32,640 nt of DNA from CAYGZQ01 sp964354375 [NCBI: uncultured Planctomycetota bacterium] (GCA_964354375.1 CAYGZQ010000050.1:1-32640), one strand, 5' to 3'. Counted from the stretch's first letter, positions 14,652 through 23,997 are shown. Numbers and translations: made by a program. The notes: generated by a model not told the origin, from the sequence alone.

Positions 14652-15284
14652 GTGACGGACAACTCATCGCAGCTATCACGTAAGGAGCGCGAGGAGGCCT
14701 TCCGGCGGGAGCTGGTGCTCGATGTCGCGGAAAGCCTGTTCGCGGAGAAGGGCTTTGACGGGACCACGGTGTCGGATATCGCCGAGCGGTCCGAGCTCGC
14801 CAAGGGCAGCCTTTACCAGATCTTCCAGAGCAAGGAAGAGATCATCGCGGCCATCATAGGACGCAAGATCGACCGCATCTGGGGCACCCTGGACGATATC
14901 GTGAAGCGTCCGATCAGCCCGATGGAGCGAGTCAGGGAGGTTTTTCGCACAAAGCTCGAATCGGTGTGGGAGAGCAGACATTTCGCGCGTATATTCCTCC
15001 ACGAGCTGAGAGGGCTTCACCCGTGTGTTGATTCACCCCTGCTGGACGTCTATGTTGAGCGGATGCGGGCGATGACCGCGAAGATTGAAGTGGTGTTTGC
15101 CGAGGGTCAGGAGAAAGGAGACTTCAGGCGCGACGTGCCCGCTTCGACACTCTTCGCGGCGATGGAGGGATTCTCCAATGCGATCATATATACCTGGCTC
15201 AACTGCGAGGGGGACTTCGATCTGGATACGGCCGTCAGACAAGCGGAGGATTTGTTCCTTCATGGCGTGGGGGTGAGCAAATGA
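14652..15284 (+). CDS. TetR/AcrR-family transcriptional regulator
   Basis: This is a 210-residue one-domain repressor with a ligand-binding C-terminus. The N-terminal helix-turn-helix is clear: LVLDVAESLFAEKGFDGTTVSDIAERSELAKGSLYQIFQSKEEIIAAII (residues about 20-70). The C-terminal region is all-helical, as in the family. The start is GTG at 14652, 4 nt after AGGTGG. It heads an operon with an outer-membrane channel, an adaptor and an RND pump, so it most likely controls that exporter and senses one of its substrates. Palindromic TGAC half-sites over its promoter suggest autoregulation. Its stop overlaps the next start by 4 nt. Confidence 0.93.
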   Translation: MTDNSSQLSRKEREEAFRRELVLDVAESLFAEKGFDGTTVSDIAERSELAKGSLYQIFQSKEEIIAAIIGRKIDRIWGTLDDIVKRPISPMERVREVFRTKLESVWESRHFARIFLHELRGLHPCVDSPLLDVYVERMRAMTAKIEVVFAEGQEKGDFRRDVPASTLFAAMEGFSNAIIYTWLNCEGDFDLDTAVRQAEDLFLHGVGVSK

Positions 15285-16795
15285 AGACTGTGAATACCGA
15301 CCATAAACCCGGAGCCGGATGGGGAGCGTTGTCGCGAACCCTCCCGCTCACACTCTGGAGAATGTTCCTCTTCCTTGGGATCGCCCTGGTCCTGATCCTG
15401 CCTTCGCAGCAGGCAAGGGCTCTTACCGATCTTCTGCTCAGCGAGGCGGGCTCGATTGAACCCGGGGACGTCGCAGTTACCGCTCCATCCGATACCTCGA
15501 CAGATACTGCGGAGATCCCGCTCCTGACGATTGAGGAAGCGATCGAAACCGCACGGGAAAGCAACCGGAATCTTCTCATGGCCGAGCAGGCGATCGAGCT
15601 TGTCAGGGCAGGCGGCAGGAGCGCGCTGGCGGGATATCTCCCCGATCTGTCCCTCGCTTACTCGTACATGCGGCTCGCCGACGCTCAGACCATAGACGTG
15701 CCGGAAATAGGGTCTTTCGAAATCCAGCCCGCCGACAACTTCTATGCCGGATTGAATTTCAGATATCCCATCTACAGCGGCGGATCCAGGGAAGCGACCG
15801 AGCGGGCGAGTGATGCCGACATCAGGATTACCGAGCTGGGGAAGGAGCAGGCGGTTGCGCTGATCGATTTGGGAACGATCGACGCGTACTGCAGCGCCCG
15901 AGAGGCCTTCGATAATCTTGCGGTGAGACAGTCGTCCCGCGATGCTCTTCAGGAGCTGGAGAAACAGGCCCAGGCGTTGTATGACGCAGGATACATGCCC
16001 ATGAGCGACCTTCTGTCTGTTCAGGTCGCAAAAGCGGCGGCCGAGCAGCAGGTTTTCGAGTCGAAGAACAGCATCCGGACAAGCCAAAGCGCTCTCGCTC
16101 TGGCCATGGGCATCGACATCGGCTCGCAATGGACGCTCGCGCCGGTGGAATACCCCATTGTGGAGCCCCCATTCTCGCTGGAAACACTTACCCAATGGGC
16201 CATGGAGAACAGGCCCGAGCTCAAGGAAATCCAGGCCCGGAGAGAGAAGGTCCTTGCCCAGATCGAGTCGATAAAGGCCACGGAGGGTCCGAATGTCGAT
16301 TTCCAGGCGCAGGCATCGCGCACCGGATCAAGTTTCGGGTCCGTGTTTGACAGTGGCACTACATCAATCTCCGGGACGATCAGCATCTGGTGGGATCTGT
16401 ACAACTTCGGAAGGACCGACGACCTGCTGGGTCCTCTCAATGCTCAACTCGAGCTTATCGACATCCAGGAGAAGGAGCAGCGCGAGCAGATTCGCTCACA
16501 GGTCGAGAGCGCCTATCTGTCGCTTCAGAACCTGTATTCAAGCGTGCAGGTCGCGAAGGAATCGCTGAGCCAGACCGAGGAAGCGCTGCGGGTGTCGCGA
16601 CGCAGGATGGAGGAAGGGCTCGCGATCATGGTCGAGGTGCTCAACGCCGAGGCCACATGGACCGGCACAGGCGCGAGGGTGGTTTTCTCGACCCATGCGT
16701 ACTACAGAGTCCTGGCGATGCTGTCCCGTGCAGTGGGAATGCGCTTTGAAGACATGATTGCCCTCATCGAGGCTTCAGGAGAGTCCGATCAATGA
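15281..16795 (+). CDS. TolC-family outer membrane efflux protein
   Basis: This is a 504-residue outer-membrane channel of the TolC/OEP family, the exit duct of the tripartite pump encoded with it. A long N-terminal segment (basic start, then WRMFLFLGIALVLILPSQQARA) is a signal peptide. Two OEP repeats follow. The first starts LTIEEAIETARESNRNLLMAEQAIE with YLPDLSLAYSY and FRYPIYSGG. The second starts LETLTQWAMENRPELKEIQARREKVLAQIESIKATEGPNVDFQAQ with ISIWWDLYNFGRTDD. Each is followed by long coiled-coil-forming helices. It starts with ATG in an ATGA overlap with the regulator stop and ends in an ATGA overlap with the adaptor gene. Confidence 0.93.
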   Translation: MKTVNTDHKPGAGWGALSRTLPLTLWRMFLFLGIALVLILPSQQARALTDLLLSEAGSIEPGDVAVTAPSDTSTDTAEIPLLTIEEAIETARESNRNLLMAEQAIELVRAGGRSALAGYLPDLSLAYSYMRLADAQTIDVPEIGSFEIQPADNFYAGLNFRYPIYSGGSREATERASDADIRITELGKEQAVALIDLGTIDAYCSAREAFDNLAVRQSSRDALQELEKQAQALYDAGYMPMSDLLSVQVAKAAAEQQVFESKNSIRTSQSALALAMGIDIGSQWTLAPVEYPIVEPPFSLETLTQWAMENRPELKEIQARREKVLAQIESIKATEGPNVDFQAQASRTGSSFGSVFDSGTTSISGTISIWWDLYNFGRTDDLLGPLNAQLELIDIQEKEQREQIRSQVESAYLSLQNLYSSVQVAKESLSQTEEALRVSRRRMEEGLAIMVEVLNAEATWTGTGARVVFSTHAYYRVLAMLSRAVGMRFEDMIALIEASGESDQ

Positions 16796-18075
16796 ACAAG
16801 AAAGCCATCATAACCCTGATGATCCCGGCACTTGCCGTTTCATTCCTGGTTCTCTTCGCGGGCTGCACGAAAGAGAAGAAGGACACGGCCGTGCGTGAGA
16901 CCCCGCCCGTCGCGGTGGAGACTCAGCGGCCGCAAGTGGGCACGATCACGAAGTGGTTCCGCACGACCTGCGAACTGAGAAGCCCCCTGGAAGCGAACCT
17001 GTCGTTTCCGAACGGCGGGAGGATACTGGAATTGGCGGCAAAAGAAGGGGACGCTGTGGAGGCCGGGCAGTACCTCGGACGTGTGGATACGGCGGGCCTG
17101 TCGGCCCAATACGCGGCGTTGCAGAGCTCGGTCGTGGGAGCGACCAGGCAGGCCGAGGCGGCCGCGCTGGCCGTAAAGGCTGCCGAGTCCCAGGTGGAAA
17201 TGGCACAAGCTGCGTCCGACCAGGCGGAAACCGACTACAAGCGGTACGAATCGTTGTACAAGGACGGTGTCGCGACGCAGGCCGAGTTCGAGCAGGTGAA
17301 GCTCCGCAGGGATTCGGCAAAACTGGCTCTGCAGGGCGCGACCGATCAGACTGAGGCAGCGCGCTCCCAGGCGAGCGCCGCTCAGGCGGGCGTCCAGGCT
17401 GTCAGAGACCAGGCCGGCGGGATTTCCGTGATGATCGACAACGGCACGCTTCGAGCCCCGTTCGGCGGGAGGATAGGTACCCGATTCGCCGATGAAGGAT
17501 CCGTGGTAGGACCCGGTACACCTGTGTATAGCCTGATTGGTGAAGGGGAAGATGTCGCCAACAGGCTGGAGATCAGGCTGGACATCCCCGAAAGCATCCT
17601 GGGCGCAGTCACCGCAGGCACCGCTGTCTACCTGAACCTGTCGTCATGCGAAAAGGAAATCCAGACCGCCGTAGACCACCTGGGGGCTGAGGTCAAGAGC
17701 GATAGCCGAACTGTGGAGGTAGTCGCGTATCTGTCCAAGGACTCGACATGCCTCCTTCCCGGCATGTTCGGGACCGTGCGGATACCGATCGAGGAGCACT
17801 CGAACGCTTTGCTTGTCCCCGAGAAAGCGGTCATCGACCTCGAAGACGTGAAACTTGTCTACATTGTTCAGGGAGAAACCGCGGCGAAACGCGAGGTCGA
17901 GACGGGCATCCGCGACGAAGGGCTCGTGGAGATCACGAGCGGGATCGGCGCTAACGACGAAGTGATAGTCGTGGGCAACAGATTTTTGGCGGACGGCGCG
18001 AAGATCACGATACGCAACAAGGCCGAAGGCACTGCGAGCACTCAGGACGGCGGGTCCGGAGGGACAAGTAAATGA
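16792..18075 (+). CDS. RND efflux periplasmic adaptor (membrane fusion lipoprotein)
   Basis: This is a 427-residue adaptor linking the RND pump to the TolC-type channel. The signal ends LFAGC (Cys25), so it is a lipoprotein anchored in the inner membrane, as AcrA is. The lipoyl half-motifs GGRILELAAKEGDAVEAGQYLGRVD and IDNGTLRAPFGGRIGTRFADEGSVVGPGTPVYSL flank an alpha-helical hairpin (about residues 105-200) rich in Ala, Gln and Glu. The beta-barrel and membrane-proximal parts follow (ESILGAVTAGTAVYLNLSS, LLPGMFGTVRIPIEEHSNALLVPEKAV). Length and order are standard for the HlyD/AcrA family. It is translationally coupled on both sides by ATGA overlaps. Confidence 0.93.
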   Translation: MNKKAIITLMIPALAVSFLVLFAGCTKEKKDTAVRETPPVAVETQRPQVGTITKWFRTTCELRSPLEANLSFPNGGRILELAAKEGDAVEAGQYLGRVDTAGLSAQYAALQSSVVGATRQAEAAALAVKAAESQVEMAQAASDQAETDYKRYESLYKDGVATQAEFEQVKLRRDSAKLALQGATDQTEAARSQASAAQAGVQAVRDQAGGISVMIDNGTLRAPFGGRIGTRFADEGSVVGPGTPVYSLIGEGEDVANRLEIRLDIPESILGAVTAGTAVYLNLSSCEKEIQTAVDHLGAEVKSDSRTVEVVAYLSKDSTCLLPGMFGTVRIPIEEHSNALLVPEKAVIDLEDVKLVYIVQGETAAKREVETGIRDEGLVEITSGIGANDEVIVVGNRFLADGAKITIRNKAEGTASTQDGGSGGTSK

Positions 18076-21000
18076 TTCTCACCGATATCGCCATAGGCCG
18101 TCCCGTGCTGGCCCTTATGGCCACGCTGGCGCTGATCATTTTCGGGGCGATTGCCTACTCGAGGCTTGCCATCGAGGAAATGCCCAACATCGAGTTTCCC
18201 TACGTCACGATCACAGCGATCTATCCGGGCGCCGATCCGGAGACGGTGGAGTCCGAGGTCACAAAGAAAATCGAGGACGAGGTCGCAACCCTGTCCGGGA
18301 TCAAGAGTATCACGAGCACATCCGCGGAAAACGTCAGCCTGATTTTCATCGAGTACGAGCTGAACGTCGATGTGGACGTGGCGGCGCAGGATGTCAGGGA
18401 CCGCATGGCAAGGCTTCAGCAGAGCCTTCCGGAGAATGTGAAGACTCCAGTCGTCGAGAAACTGGATGTCATGTCGACCTCCGTTCTCGATATCGCCGTC
18501 TCCGGTCAATCCACCCCGCAGGACCTCGCAGCCTATGTTGAGGACTTCATCAAGCCCCGGATCGAAAGCATTCCCGGTGTGGGCAGCGTGAGCATCACGG
18601 GCCTGAGGGAAAGAGAAGTGAGAATCTGGCTCGATGCCGACAAGATGGCTTCCTATGAGATCAGTCCGCAGGAGGTGGTCGGGGCGATTCAGCTGAACCA
18701 CATCGATATTCCGGGAGGCCGGGTGGAGACCGGCGAGAGGGAATACGCGGTCGTGACAAGCGGTCAGATCAAAAGCGTCAGGGAATTCGAGAACATAGTG
18801 GTCGCGACGAAGCAGGGTACCCCGGTCAGGCTCGGAGATGTCGCGGTCGTGGAGGACGGTCTTGCGGACCTTAGGAGCACGGCGAGACTGAACGGCGTCC
18901 CGGCCGTGGGCGTAGGCGTCATCAAGCAGCCGGGAGCCAATGTCGTGGAGGTCGCCGACAGAGTCCACAAGGTGATTGATGAGCTGAAGGGTGAGATTCC
19001 TCCCGGGATAAGCATGACAGTTACGAAGGACCAGTCGGTGTTTACGCGCGAGAGTTTCAACCAGGTGAAGGACCACGTGTTCGGTGGCGCGGCGCTGGCT
19101 ATCATAGTCGTGCTTCTCTTCCTGGGAAGCTGGCGCACAACCCTGATCGCTGCGGTGACGATTCCCACAAGCATCATCACCACGTTCATTTTCATGAAGT
19201 GGCTGAATTTCAGCCTGAACAACATAACGATGCTGGCGTTCTCGCTGATGGTCGGGATGTTGATAGACGACGCGATAGTGGTCCTGGAAAATGTCTTCCG
19301 TCACGCCGAGATGGGCAAGGGTTCGGTCAAGGCGGCAAAGGAAGGTGCAAGAGAAATCGCCCTGGCGGTTCTGGCCACGACCGCGACGATTATCGCGGTG
19401 TTCGTGCCAGTCGCCTTCATGTCGGGAATCATCGGCAGGTTCATGTACCAATACGGTATCACCGTAGTGGTCGGGACCAGCGCAAGTTACGTGGTCGCGA
19501 TAACCCTTGCGCCCATGCTGGCCAGCCAGTTCCTCAAGGGCTCCAGGGACAATTTCGTAGTCTTCACCTGGTTCAACTACTGGTTCAAGCGGCTTGAGAA
19601 CGCGTACAAACGGCTCATCGGGGCCGCTCTCAGGGTGAAATGGCTCACTGTCGCGATCGCGATGGCGGCCGTAGTCATTGCACTCGTGCTCTTCATCATG
19701 ACTCCGAAGGAATTCCAGGGCAACGTCGACATGAACGAGACCAACGTATCAATCGAAATGCCCGTAGGAACTTCGCTTCAGAGCCTCATCGAATTCACCA
19801 AACAGATCGAGGACATCGTAAAACAAGTCCCCGATGTGCAGAGCACATACTCGACCCTCGGCGGCGGACGTCTGGCCGAACAGAACACGGGCAACGTCTA
19901 CATCAGTCTCGTCGACAAGCGTGAGAGGTCCCGAAACAATCTGGCAATCGATGCCGACATCAGACAGAGGCTTAACGGAATACCCGGCGCCAAGCTCCTT
20001 GTCGGGGGCACAGGACACTTCGGGAGCAACTACAGCTTCTCGCTGCAGCTGACCGGCAACGACATGACGCAGCTGAAGGCAGCAGCGAAGCAGTTTGCCG
20101 ATGCCATCTCTCAGAACCCGGTTTTCGCCGAGATCGACACGAGCTACAAGGAGGGCAAGCCGGAGATCGACATCAAGCTCGATCGGGACAGGGTGGCGGA
20201 CCTGGGTTTGAACGCAATGGCAATCGGATCGACTCTCAGGCTCCTCGTGAGCGGAGAGGACACAATCACAACGTTCAGCGAGGCCGGACGGCAGTATGAT
20301 GTGAAAGCCCGCCTCGAGGAGAACTTTCGCAATCGCCCGGAGGATATATCCAGCCTCATCGTTTACTCGGGAGGCAAGGAACCGCTGCCGGTGGAAGTCT
20401 CAAGTTTCGCCTCGGTGGATGTCACCTCAGGACCGTCCGAGATAGGGCACGCGAACAAGCTGCGCTCGATTTATGTCTATGCCAACGTCGCCCCGGGACG
20501 CACCATGGGCGAGGCGTCGCAGGCGATCGGGGAGATGCTCAAAACCATGCTGCCTTCCGGCATCCAGGGAGAGATAGTCGGCGAGGCCGAGATCATGGCC
20601 GAGAGTTTCCGGTCCCTCGGATTCGCACTGGTTCTGGGCATCGTGCTTATCTACCTGATTCTCGCCGCCCAGTTCAACCATTTCATACACCCGCTCACCA
20701 TCATGACAAGCCTGCCCGTATCGTTCGTCGGCGCGTTCGCCCTGCTGTTCTTCACACACATGACGGTCAACATCTTCAGCCTCATCGGGGTGATCATGTT
20801 GATGGGCCTGGTGACCAAGAACGCGATTCTGGTGGTGGAATTCACCAACCAACTGAGGGATCGCGGGATGGAGCGGGACGAGGCGCTTATGGTGGCGGGT
20901 CCGACAAGGCTAAGGCCGGTGCTGATGACCACGGTTTCGACGATAGTGGGAATGCTGCCGGTTGCCCTGATGATCGGCGGCGGCGCTGGGGTCGAGATGC

Positions 21001-21188
21001 GCGCCCCGATGGCGGTGGCTGTCATCGGCGGACTGGTAACCAGCACCCTTTTGACTCTCGTTGTGGTGCCAGTCGTCTACGCCCTGTTCGATAACGCGAC
21101 TAACTGGGCTCTGAGGCGTACCGGAGTGATCAAGCCTTCTGACGCAGTCAAGCTGCACATCCCGGAAGACCAGATCACGCGGGAATAG
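18072..21188 (+). CDS. RND-family multidrug efflux permease (AcrB/HAE1-like)
   Basis: This is a 1038-residue inner-membrane proton antiporter of the hydrophobe/amphiphile efflux RND family. It opens with DIAIGRPVLALMATLALIIFGAIAYSRLAIEEMPNIEFP. The proton-relay residues are present: Asp399 and Asp400 in GMLIDDAIVVLEN (TM4) and Lys916 in GLVTKNAILVVEF (TM10), matching AcrB Asp407, Asp408 and Lys940. Two large periplasmic loops and twelve membrane segments are in the normal order, including GIVLIYLILAAQFNHFIHPLTIM in the C-terminal half. It is the last gene of the operon and joined to the adaptor by an ATGA overlap. The substrate cannot be told; export of drugs, bile-like compounds, solvents or lipids are all possible for this family. 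Confidence 0.95.
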   Translation: MILTDIAIGRPVLALMATLALIIFGAIAYSRLAIEEMPNIEFPYVTITAIYPGADPETVESEVTKKIEDEVATLSGIKSITSTSAENVSLIFIEYELNVDVDVAAQDVRDRMARLQQSLPENVKTPVVEKLDVMSTSVLDIAVSGQSTPQDLAAYVEDFIKPRIESIPGVGSVSITGLREREVRIWLDADKMASYEISPQEVVGAIQLNHIDIPGGRVETGEREYAVVTSGQIKSVREFENIVVATKQGTPVRLGDVAVVEDGLADLRSTARLNGVPAVGVGVIKQPGANVVEVADRVHKVIDELKGEIPPGISMTVTKDQSVFTRESFNQVKDHVFGGAALAIIVVLLFLGSWRTTLIAAVTIPTSIITTFIFMKWLNFSLNNITMLAFSLMVGMLIDDAIVVLENVFRHAEMGKGSVKAAKEGAREIALAVLATTATIIAVFVPVAFMSGIIGRFMYQYGITVVVGTSASYVVAITLAPMLASQFLKGSRDNFVVFTWFNYWFKRLENAYKRLIGAALRVKWLTVAIAMAAVVIALVLFIMTPKEFQGNVDMNETNVSIEMPVGTSLQSLIEFTKQIEDIVKQVPDVQSTYSTLGGGRLAEQNTGNVYISLVDKRERSRNNLAIDADIRQRLNGIPGAKLLVGGTGHFGSNYSFSLQLTGNDMTQLKAAAKQFADAISQNPVFAEIDTSYKEGKPEIDIKLDRDRVADLGLNAMAIGSTLRLLVSGEDTITTFSEAGRQYDVKARLEENFRNRPEDISSLIVYSGGKEPLPVEVSSFASVDVTSGPSEIGHANKLRSIYVYANVAPGRTMGEASQAIGEMLKTMLPSGIQGEIVGEAEIMAESFRSLGFALVLGIVLIYLILAAQFNHFIHPLTIMTSLPVSFVGAFALLFFTHMTVNIFSLIGVIMLMGLVTKNAILVVEFTNQLRDRGMERDEALMVAGPTRLRPVLMTTVSTIVGMLPVALMIGGGAGVEMRAPMAVAVIGGLVTSTLLTLVVVPVVYALFDNATNWALRRTGVIKPSDAVKLHIPEDQITRE

Positions 21189-21212
21189 CGGTCTCTTCGC
21201 CGGACAGATTCG

Positions 21213-21330
21213 CGGGTACCTGCAATTCTGCATTCTAAATGCATAATTGCAGACTGCCACCTGCAATCGAGACGGAGCGAGAATAGGTCTATATCCCCTT
21301 GCTGCAAACCCGCAATTCATGCAGGTCCCG
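21213..21330. repeat. Palindromic intergenic element G (diverged member)
   Basis: The ends are an imperfect inverted repeat: CGGGTACCTGCA (21213-21224) and TGCAGGTCCCG (21320-21330). Inside is a strong hairpin: CTGCAATT (21220-21227) with AATTGCAG (21245-21252), extended by TGCAT/ATGCA within. GAGAC follows at 21269-21273. The layout (outer repeat, hairpin, GAGAC) resembles elements A-D, but the second hairpin is not clear. It lies in the 268-base gap between the convergent RND and lipoprotein genes. Confidence 0.5.
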
Positions 21331-21339
21331 ACCTACCCC

Positions 21340-21359
21340 ATCCCCCCCTTGGGGGGGAT
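21340..21359. terminator. C7/G7 palindrome, possible terminator
   Basis: ATCCCCCCC (21340-21348), TT, and GGGGGGGAT (21351-21359) form a near-continuous palindrome between convergent genes, followed shortly by another G6 run at 21364-21369. There is no T tract on either strand, so termination is plausible but not shown. Confidence 0.35.
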
Positions 21360-21456
21360 CATAGGGGGGCTATCAACGCAATTCGAATCGTCACGTCCTG
21401 ATTACATGAGCGAGACTGCGGCAGGAAATCGGCTCTCGACGTGCCGCTCTCTTCTC

Positions 21457-23862
21457 TCACCAGTCCGGCGGTGGGTTGAACTTGAACAGATTCTGGTAGC
21501 CGCTGTGAGGAACGGCCCACAAAATCCCGTCGGCCTGCAAATCCCCTCTGCACGGCCCGTAGTAGCTGGACGTCACTTCGTAGACTTCCTTCTCCTCGAG
21601 GTCCGCGGAATATCTCGCGAAGTGCCAGACGACCGACTGATTGACTGAGTCCACCTCGTCAGCGTACACCACGATCCGACACTCGGGATCTGTGAGGTCA
21701 ACGTCGATGCCCACATTCCACGCGAGATGATTCGCCGGGTCCACATCGAATATTTCGTCATCCTCAAAAATCAGATCCCCGCTCATGTCCACGACAAACA
21801 ACTGCCCGCCGAGAGACTCGCCCTCGTTCAGGCAGAAAATCATGATCGCGTCGAGCTCCTCGTCATACGCAATCTCGCGGAAATAACCCGAATTGGAGTA
21901 GTTGAAGTCGGACAGGTCGAGCTGGAAAAGCTTCGAGGTGGCGTAGTTGTTGGACTTGTCGTACAGATAGAACGTCGGGTTGTAGGCCTGTGCGTCCTTG
22001 ATGATCAGGTCGCCGTCGGGCGTCAGGCAGAGATTCCATATGCCGTTCACGCTCGCTTTGGGAAGCGTCTGCGGATTCACAAACCCACTCCCATTCCAGT
22101 CGATCGACTTGAGCTGGTAACCGGGCGTGGGGCTGCCGGTGCCGAAGTTGTTGTAGAAAATCCTATCCGCGCCGGTGATGGAGAGCGAGTCGATCCACAT
22201 CGCCTGGTCGTTGTTGCAGTAGATCAGGTCGCCCGTGGCGTAGCTCGCGATCGGCCCGGCAGACGGATTCGATGCATTGTAGATCAGGACGGAAGTGTTC
22301 ACGTTGTCGCTGCTGCGCATGACGATACGCTGGGTCGCGTCCTGCCTCGTCGCCAGCACGCCCATCCATGGATAGCTCCCGGCAAGATAAGTGTACATCT
22401 GTGCCAGCGCGAATCCATCGGTCCCGAAATCGCAGCCGCTCGGAAGAATCGTGAAGTAATCGTCGCTGTCGTCCGACAGCCCTCCCCCAGACTCCACAAC
22501 TCGCACCTTCACAGTCTCCGACGGGTCCTGGGGGATAAGCCAATCGTAAATCCCGGTGTTGGCGTAGTTGGAAATTATCTCGTGAACGTCGGCGACGAAA
22601 TCATCCTTGGAATACAGAAGATCGACATTGGGAATGTCGCCGTTCGTGTCCCAGGTGATGTTGTGATGCTCCTCGGCGGTCCATTCCTCGCCGCCGTTCG
22701 GGGAAGTGAGCACAATGCTCTCGCCCGCGACCTCCGCTGAATAGAGGAAATACCCGGTCAGCGGCTCGCCGGGAAGCACGCCCCAGTAGTCGCTCTCCTC
22801 CGACTCGATGCCGACGAGGATGTCGAGCGCGCCTGCGTCGGGCGTCGCCCCGAGGATGTCGACCTCATAGGTGCTGTAGCCGTCGCCGCCGCCCACCGGC
22901 GTTGAGACAAACACCGGCGTGAACTTGCCGGGCGAATCCACCCAGAGCGTGTTCTGGTCGGCGTTGTAATGGTCCCAGACATCTATCATGAGAGACAGGT
23001 TGCCGCCGCCCGTACCCCCTGCGTGCCATAACGTATTGTCAAGCTCGGTGACGGAGATCGCCCACGCCTCCGGGCGATTCGCCTCGGGCGGAAAATTGTC
23101 GGGCGTGTAAGGCTCGTCGCCCACCGGAGGCTCCCAGCTTGCGTCGACCGCATAGTTGAAAACCACGCCCCCGGAGAAATCGATCGTGTAATGTCTCGCA
23201 TTGATATATCCTGCGGAGAATACCACCCGATTCGTCGGGTCGAGATCGCTCACCTCGTTGTCGACCTCAAGATCGTCGCCGAACACCCTGTACCCGTTCA
23301 GCGTGCAGCTGTAATGGGCCACGGAATCCTTGATCCCGAGCAGGCCGTCCTTGTATCGGAGAATGGTTCCGTCCTGAGGGAATTCGAGCGGATTCCACCA
23401 TCGCGTGAAGCCGTCCGCGTTCAGAAGACGCGTATCGCCCCCACCCGCCATCGTAAGCGCCGGATCGTGGAAGCCGGTCCACGTTCCGCTCGATATGAGA
23501 ATCCCGCAGACGTCAAATCCCGTGTACTGGCTCATGCCCGGGAACGGATGCGTCAGCGACACGTCCACGTCGCAGATGTCACCGTCGAAAACGAGGTTCG
23601 AGATTTTCAGCTTCAAACCGGCCGGCGGTTCGAGGAAGGGGATCACGTTCGCGTGAAAGGACTCGGTGCGAAGGGGCACTATGTCGAGCGTTCCCGCGAC
23701 CGGGTCGGCGACAATCCGCCACATGCCCCACAGATAATGGGTCGAGGGGCTCGCGACGGCGCTCTGGGCGACCGTATTCGGCGCCACGGGATTCCCGCCA
23801 CCTTGAGCGCAGCCCAGACCTATCGCCACCGCCACCGTCATCAACAGGATCGAGTACCGCAT
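21457..23862 (-). CDS. Lipoprotein with shared N-domain and Kre9/KNH-like module (copy 2)
   Basis: This is an 801-residue predicted surface or periplasmic lipoprotein. The signal ends AIGLGC (Cys18). The shared N-terminal region (about 40-370) shows WGMW (45-48), VPLRTESFHANVIPFLEPP, HPFPG (105-109), GFDVCGI (115-121), 'DGFTRWWNPLEF' and 'FPPEANRPEAW', paralleling the proteins at 3051 and 29983. From about residue 380 a separate module begins LTSPNGGEEWTAEEHHNITWDTNG and ends VRVVESGGG, a pattern of Kre9/KNH-type (Ser-Thr-rich GPI-anchored-like) beta domains. The last 320 residues are beta-rich with repeated 'G-D-L-I' type strands (GDLIYCNND, DGDLIIKDAQ, SGDLIFEDDE) and could be a propeller. 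GGAGGT lies 7 nt before the ATG at 23862; a reading to 23910 has no such site. Confidence 0.8.
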   Translation of the reverse strand: MRYSILLMTVAVAIGLGCAQGGGNPVAPNTVAQSAVASPSTHYLWGMWRIVADPVAGTLDIVPLRTESFHANVIPFLEPPAGLKLKISNLVFDGDICDVDVSLTHPFPGMSQYTGFDVCGILISSGTWTGFHDPALTMAGGGDTRLLNADGFTRWWNPLEFPQDGTILRYKDGLLGIKDSVAHYSCTLNGYRVFGDDLEVDNEVSDLDPTNRVVFSAGYINARHYTIDFSGGVVFNYAVDASWEPPVGDEPYTPDNFPPEANRPEAWAISVTELDNTLWHAGGTGGGNLSLMIDVWDHYNADQNTLWVDSPGKFTPVFVSTPVGGGDGYSTYEVDILGATPDAGALDILVGIESEESDYWGVLPGEPLTGYFLYSAEVAGESIVLTSPNGGEEWTAEEHHNITWDTNGDIPNVDLLYSKDDFVADVHEIISNYANTGIYDWLIPQDPSETVKVRVVESGGGLSDDSDDYFTILPSGCDFGTDGFALAQMYTYLAGSYPWMGVLATRQDATQRIVMRSSDNVNTSVLIYNASNPSAGPIASYATGDLIYCNNDQAMWIDSLSITGADRIFYNNFGTGSPTPGYQLKSIDWNGSGFVNPQTLPKASVNGIWNLCLTPDGDLIIKDAQAYNPTFYLYDKSNNYATSKLFQLDLSDFNYSNSGYFREIAYDEELDAIMIFCLNEGESLGGQLFVVDMSGDLIFEDDEIFDVDPANHLAWNVGIDVDLTDPECRIVVYADEVDSVNQSVVWHFARYSADLEEKEVYEVTSSYYGPCRGDLQADGILWAVPHSGYQNLFKFNPPPDW

Positions 23863-23917
23863 GATTTTGACCTCCGGCAACCCAAGCCGGCCTCCCCGGC
23901 TGTCGTCCACAAAACCA

Positions 23918-23944
23918 GTATATCACCTCATCGAAATGTGGCAA
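23918..23944 (-). promoter_or_regulatory. Candidate promoter of lipoprotein copy 2
   Basis: On the minus strand, TTGCCA (23944-23939) and TATACT (23923-23918) are 15 bp apart. The short spacer lowers confidence, but the -10 box is good. The implied leader is about 50 nt and contains the GGAGGT site. Confidence 0.4.
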
Positions 23945-23969
23945 GCACCCCCCCGGGATTAGATGCGGG

Positions 23970-23997
23970 CGGGAAAGGAAGAGATACCTCGCGCCGC
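23970..23997 (+). repeat. 28-bp direct repeat, left copy
   Basis: This 28-base segment (starting CGGGAAAGGAAGAG) recurs at 24143-24170 with a single mismatch (base 22, G here and C there). The two copies flank palindromic element B, 30 bases from its left end and 6 bases from its right end. Confidence 0.8.

Noticed and set aside
18042-19451. 469-codon minus-strand frame opposite the RND pump
   Set aside because: His/Asp/Arg-rich antisense frame over a fully conserved RND permease; no start signals.
21189-21212. Simple rho-independent terminator directly after the RND gene
   Set aside because: No GC stem with a T tract occurs directly after the stop codon; only element G and the C7/G7 palindrome follow.
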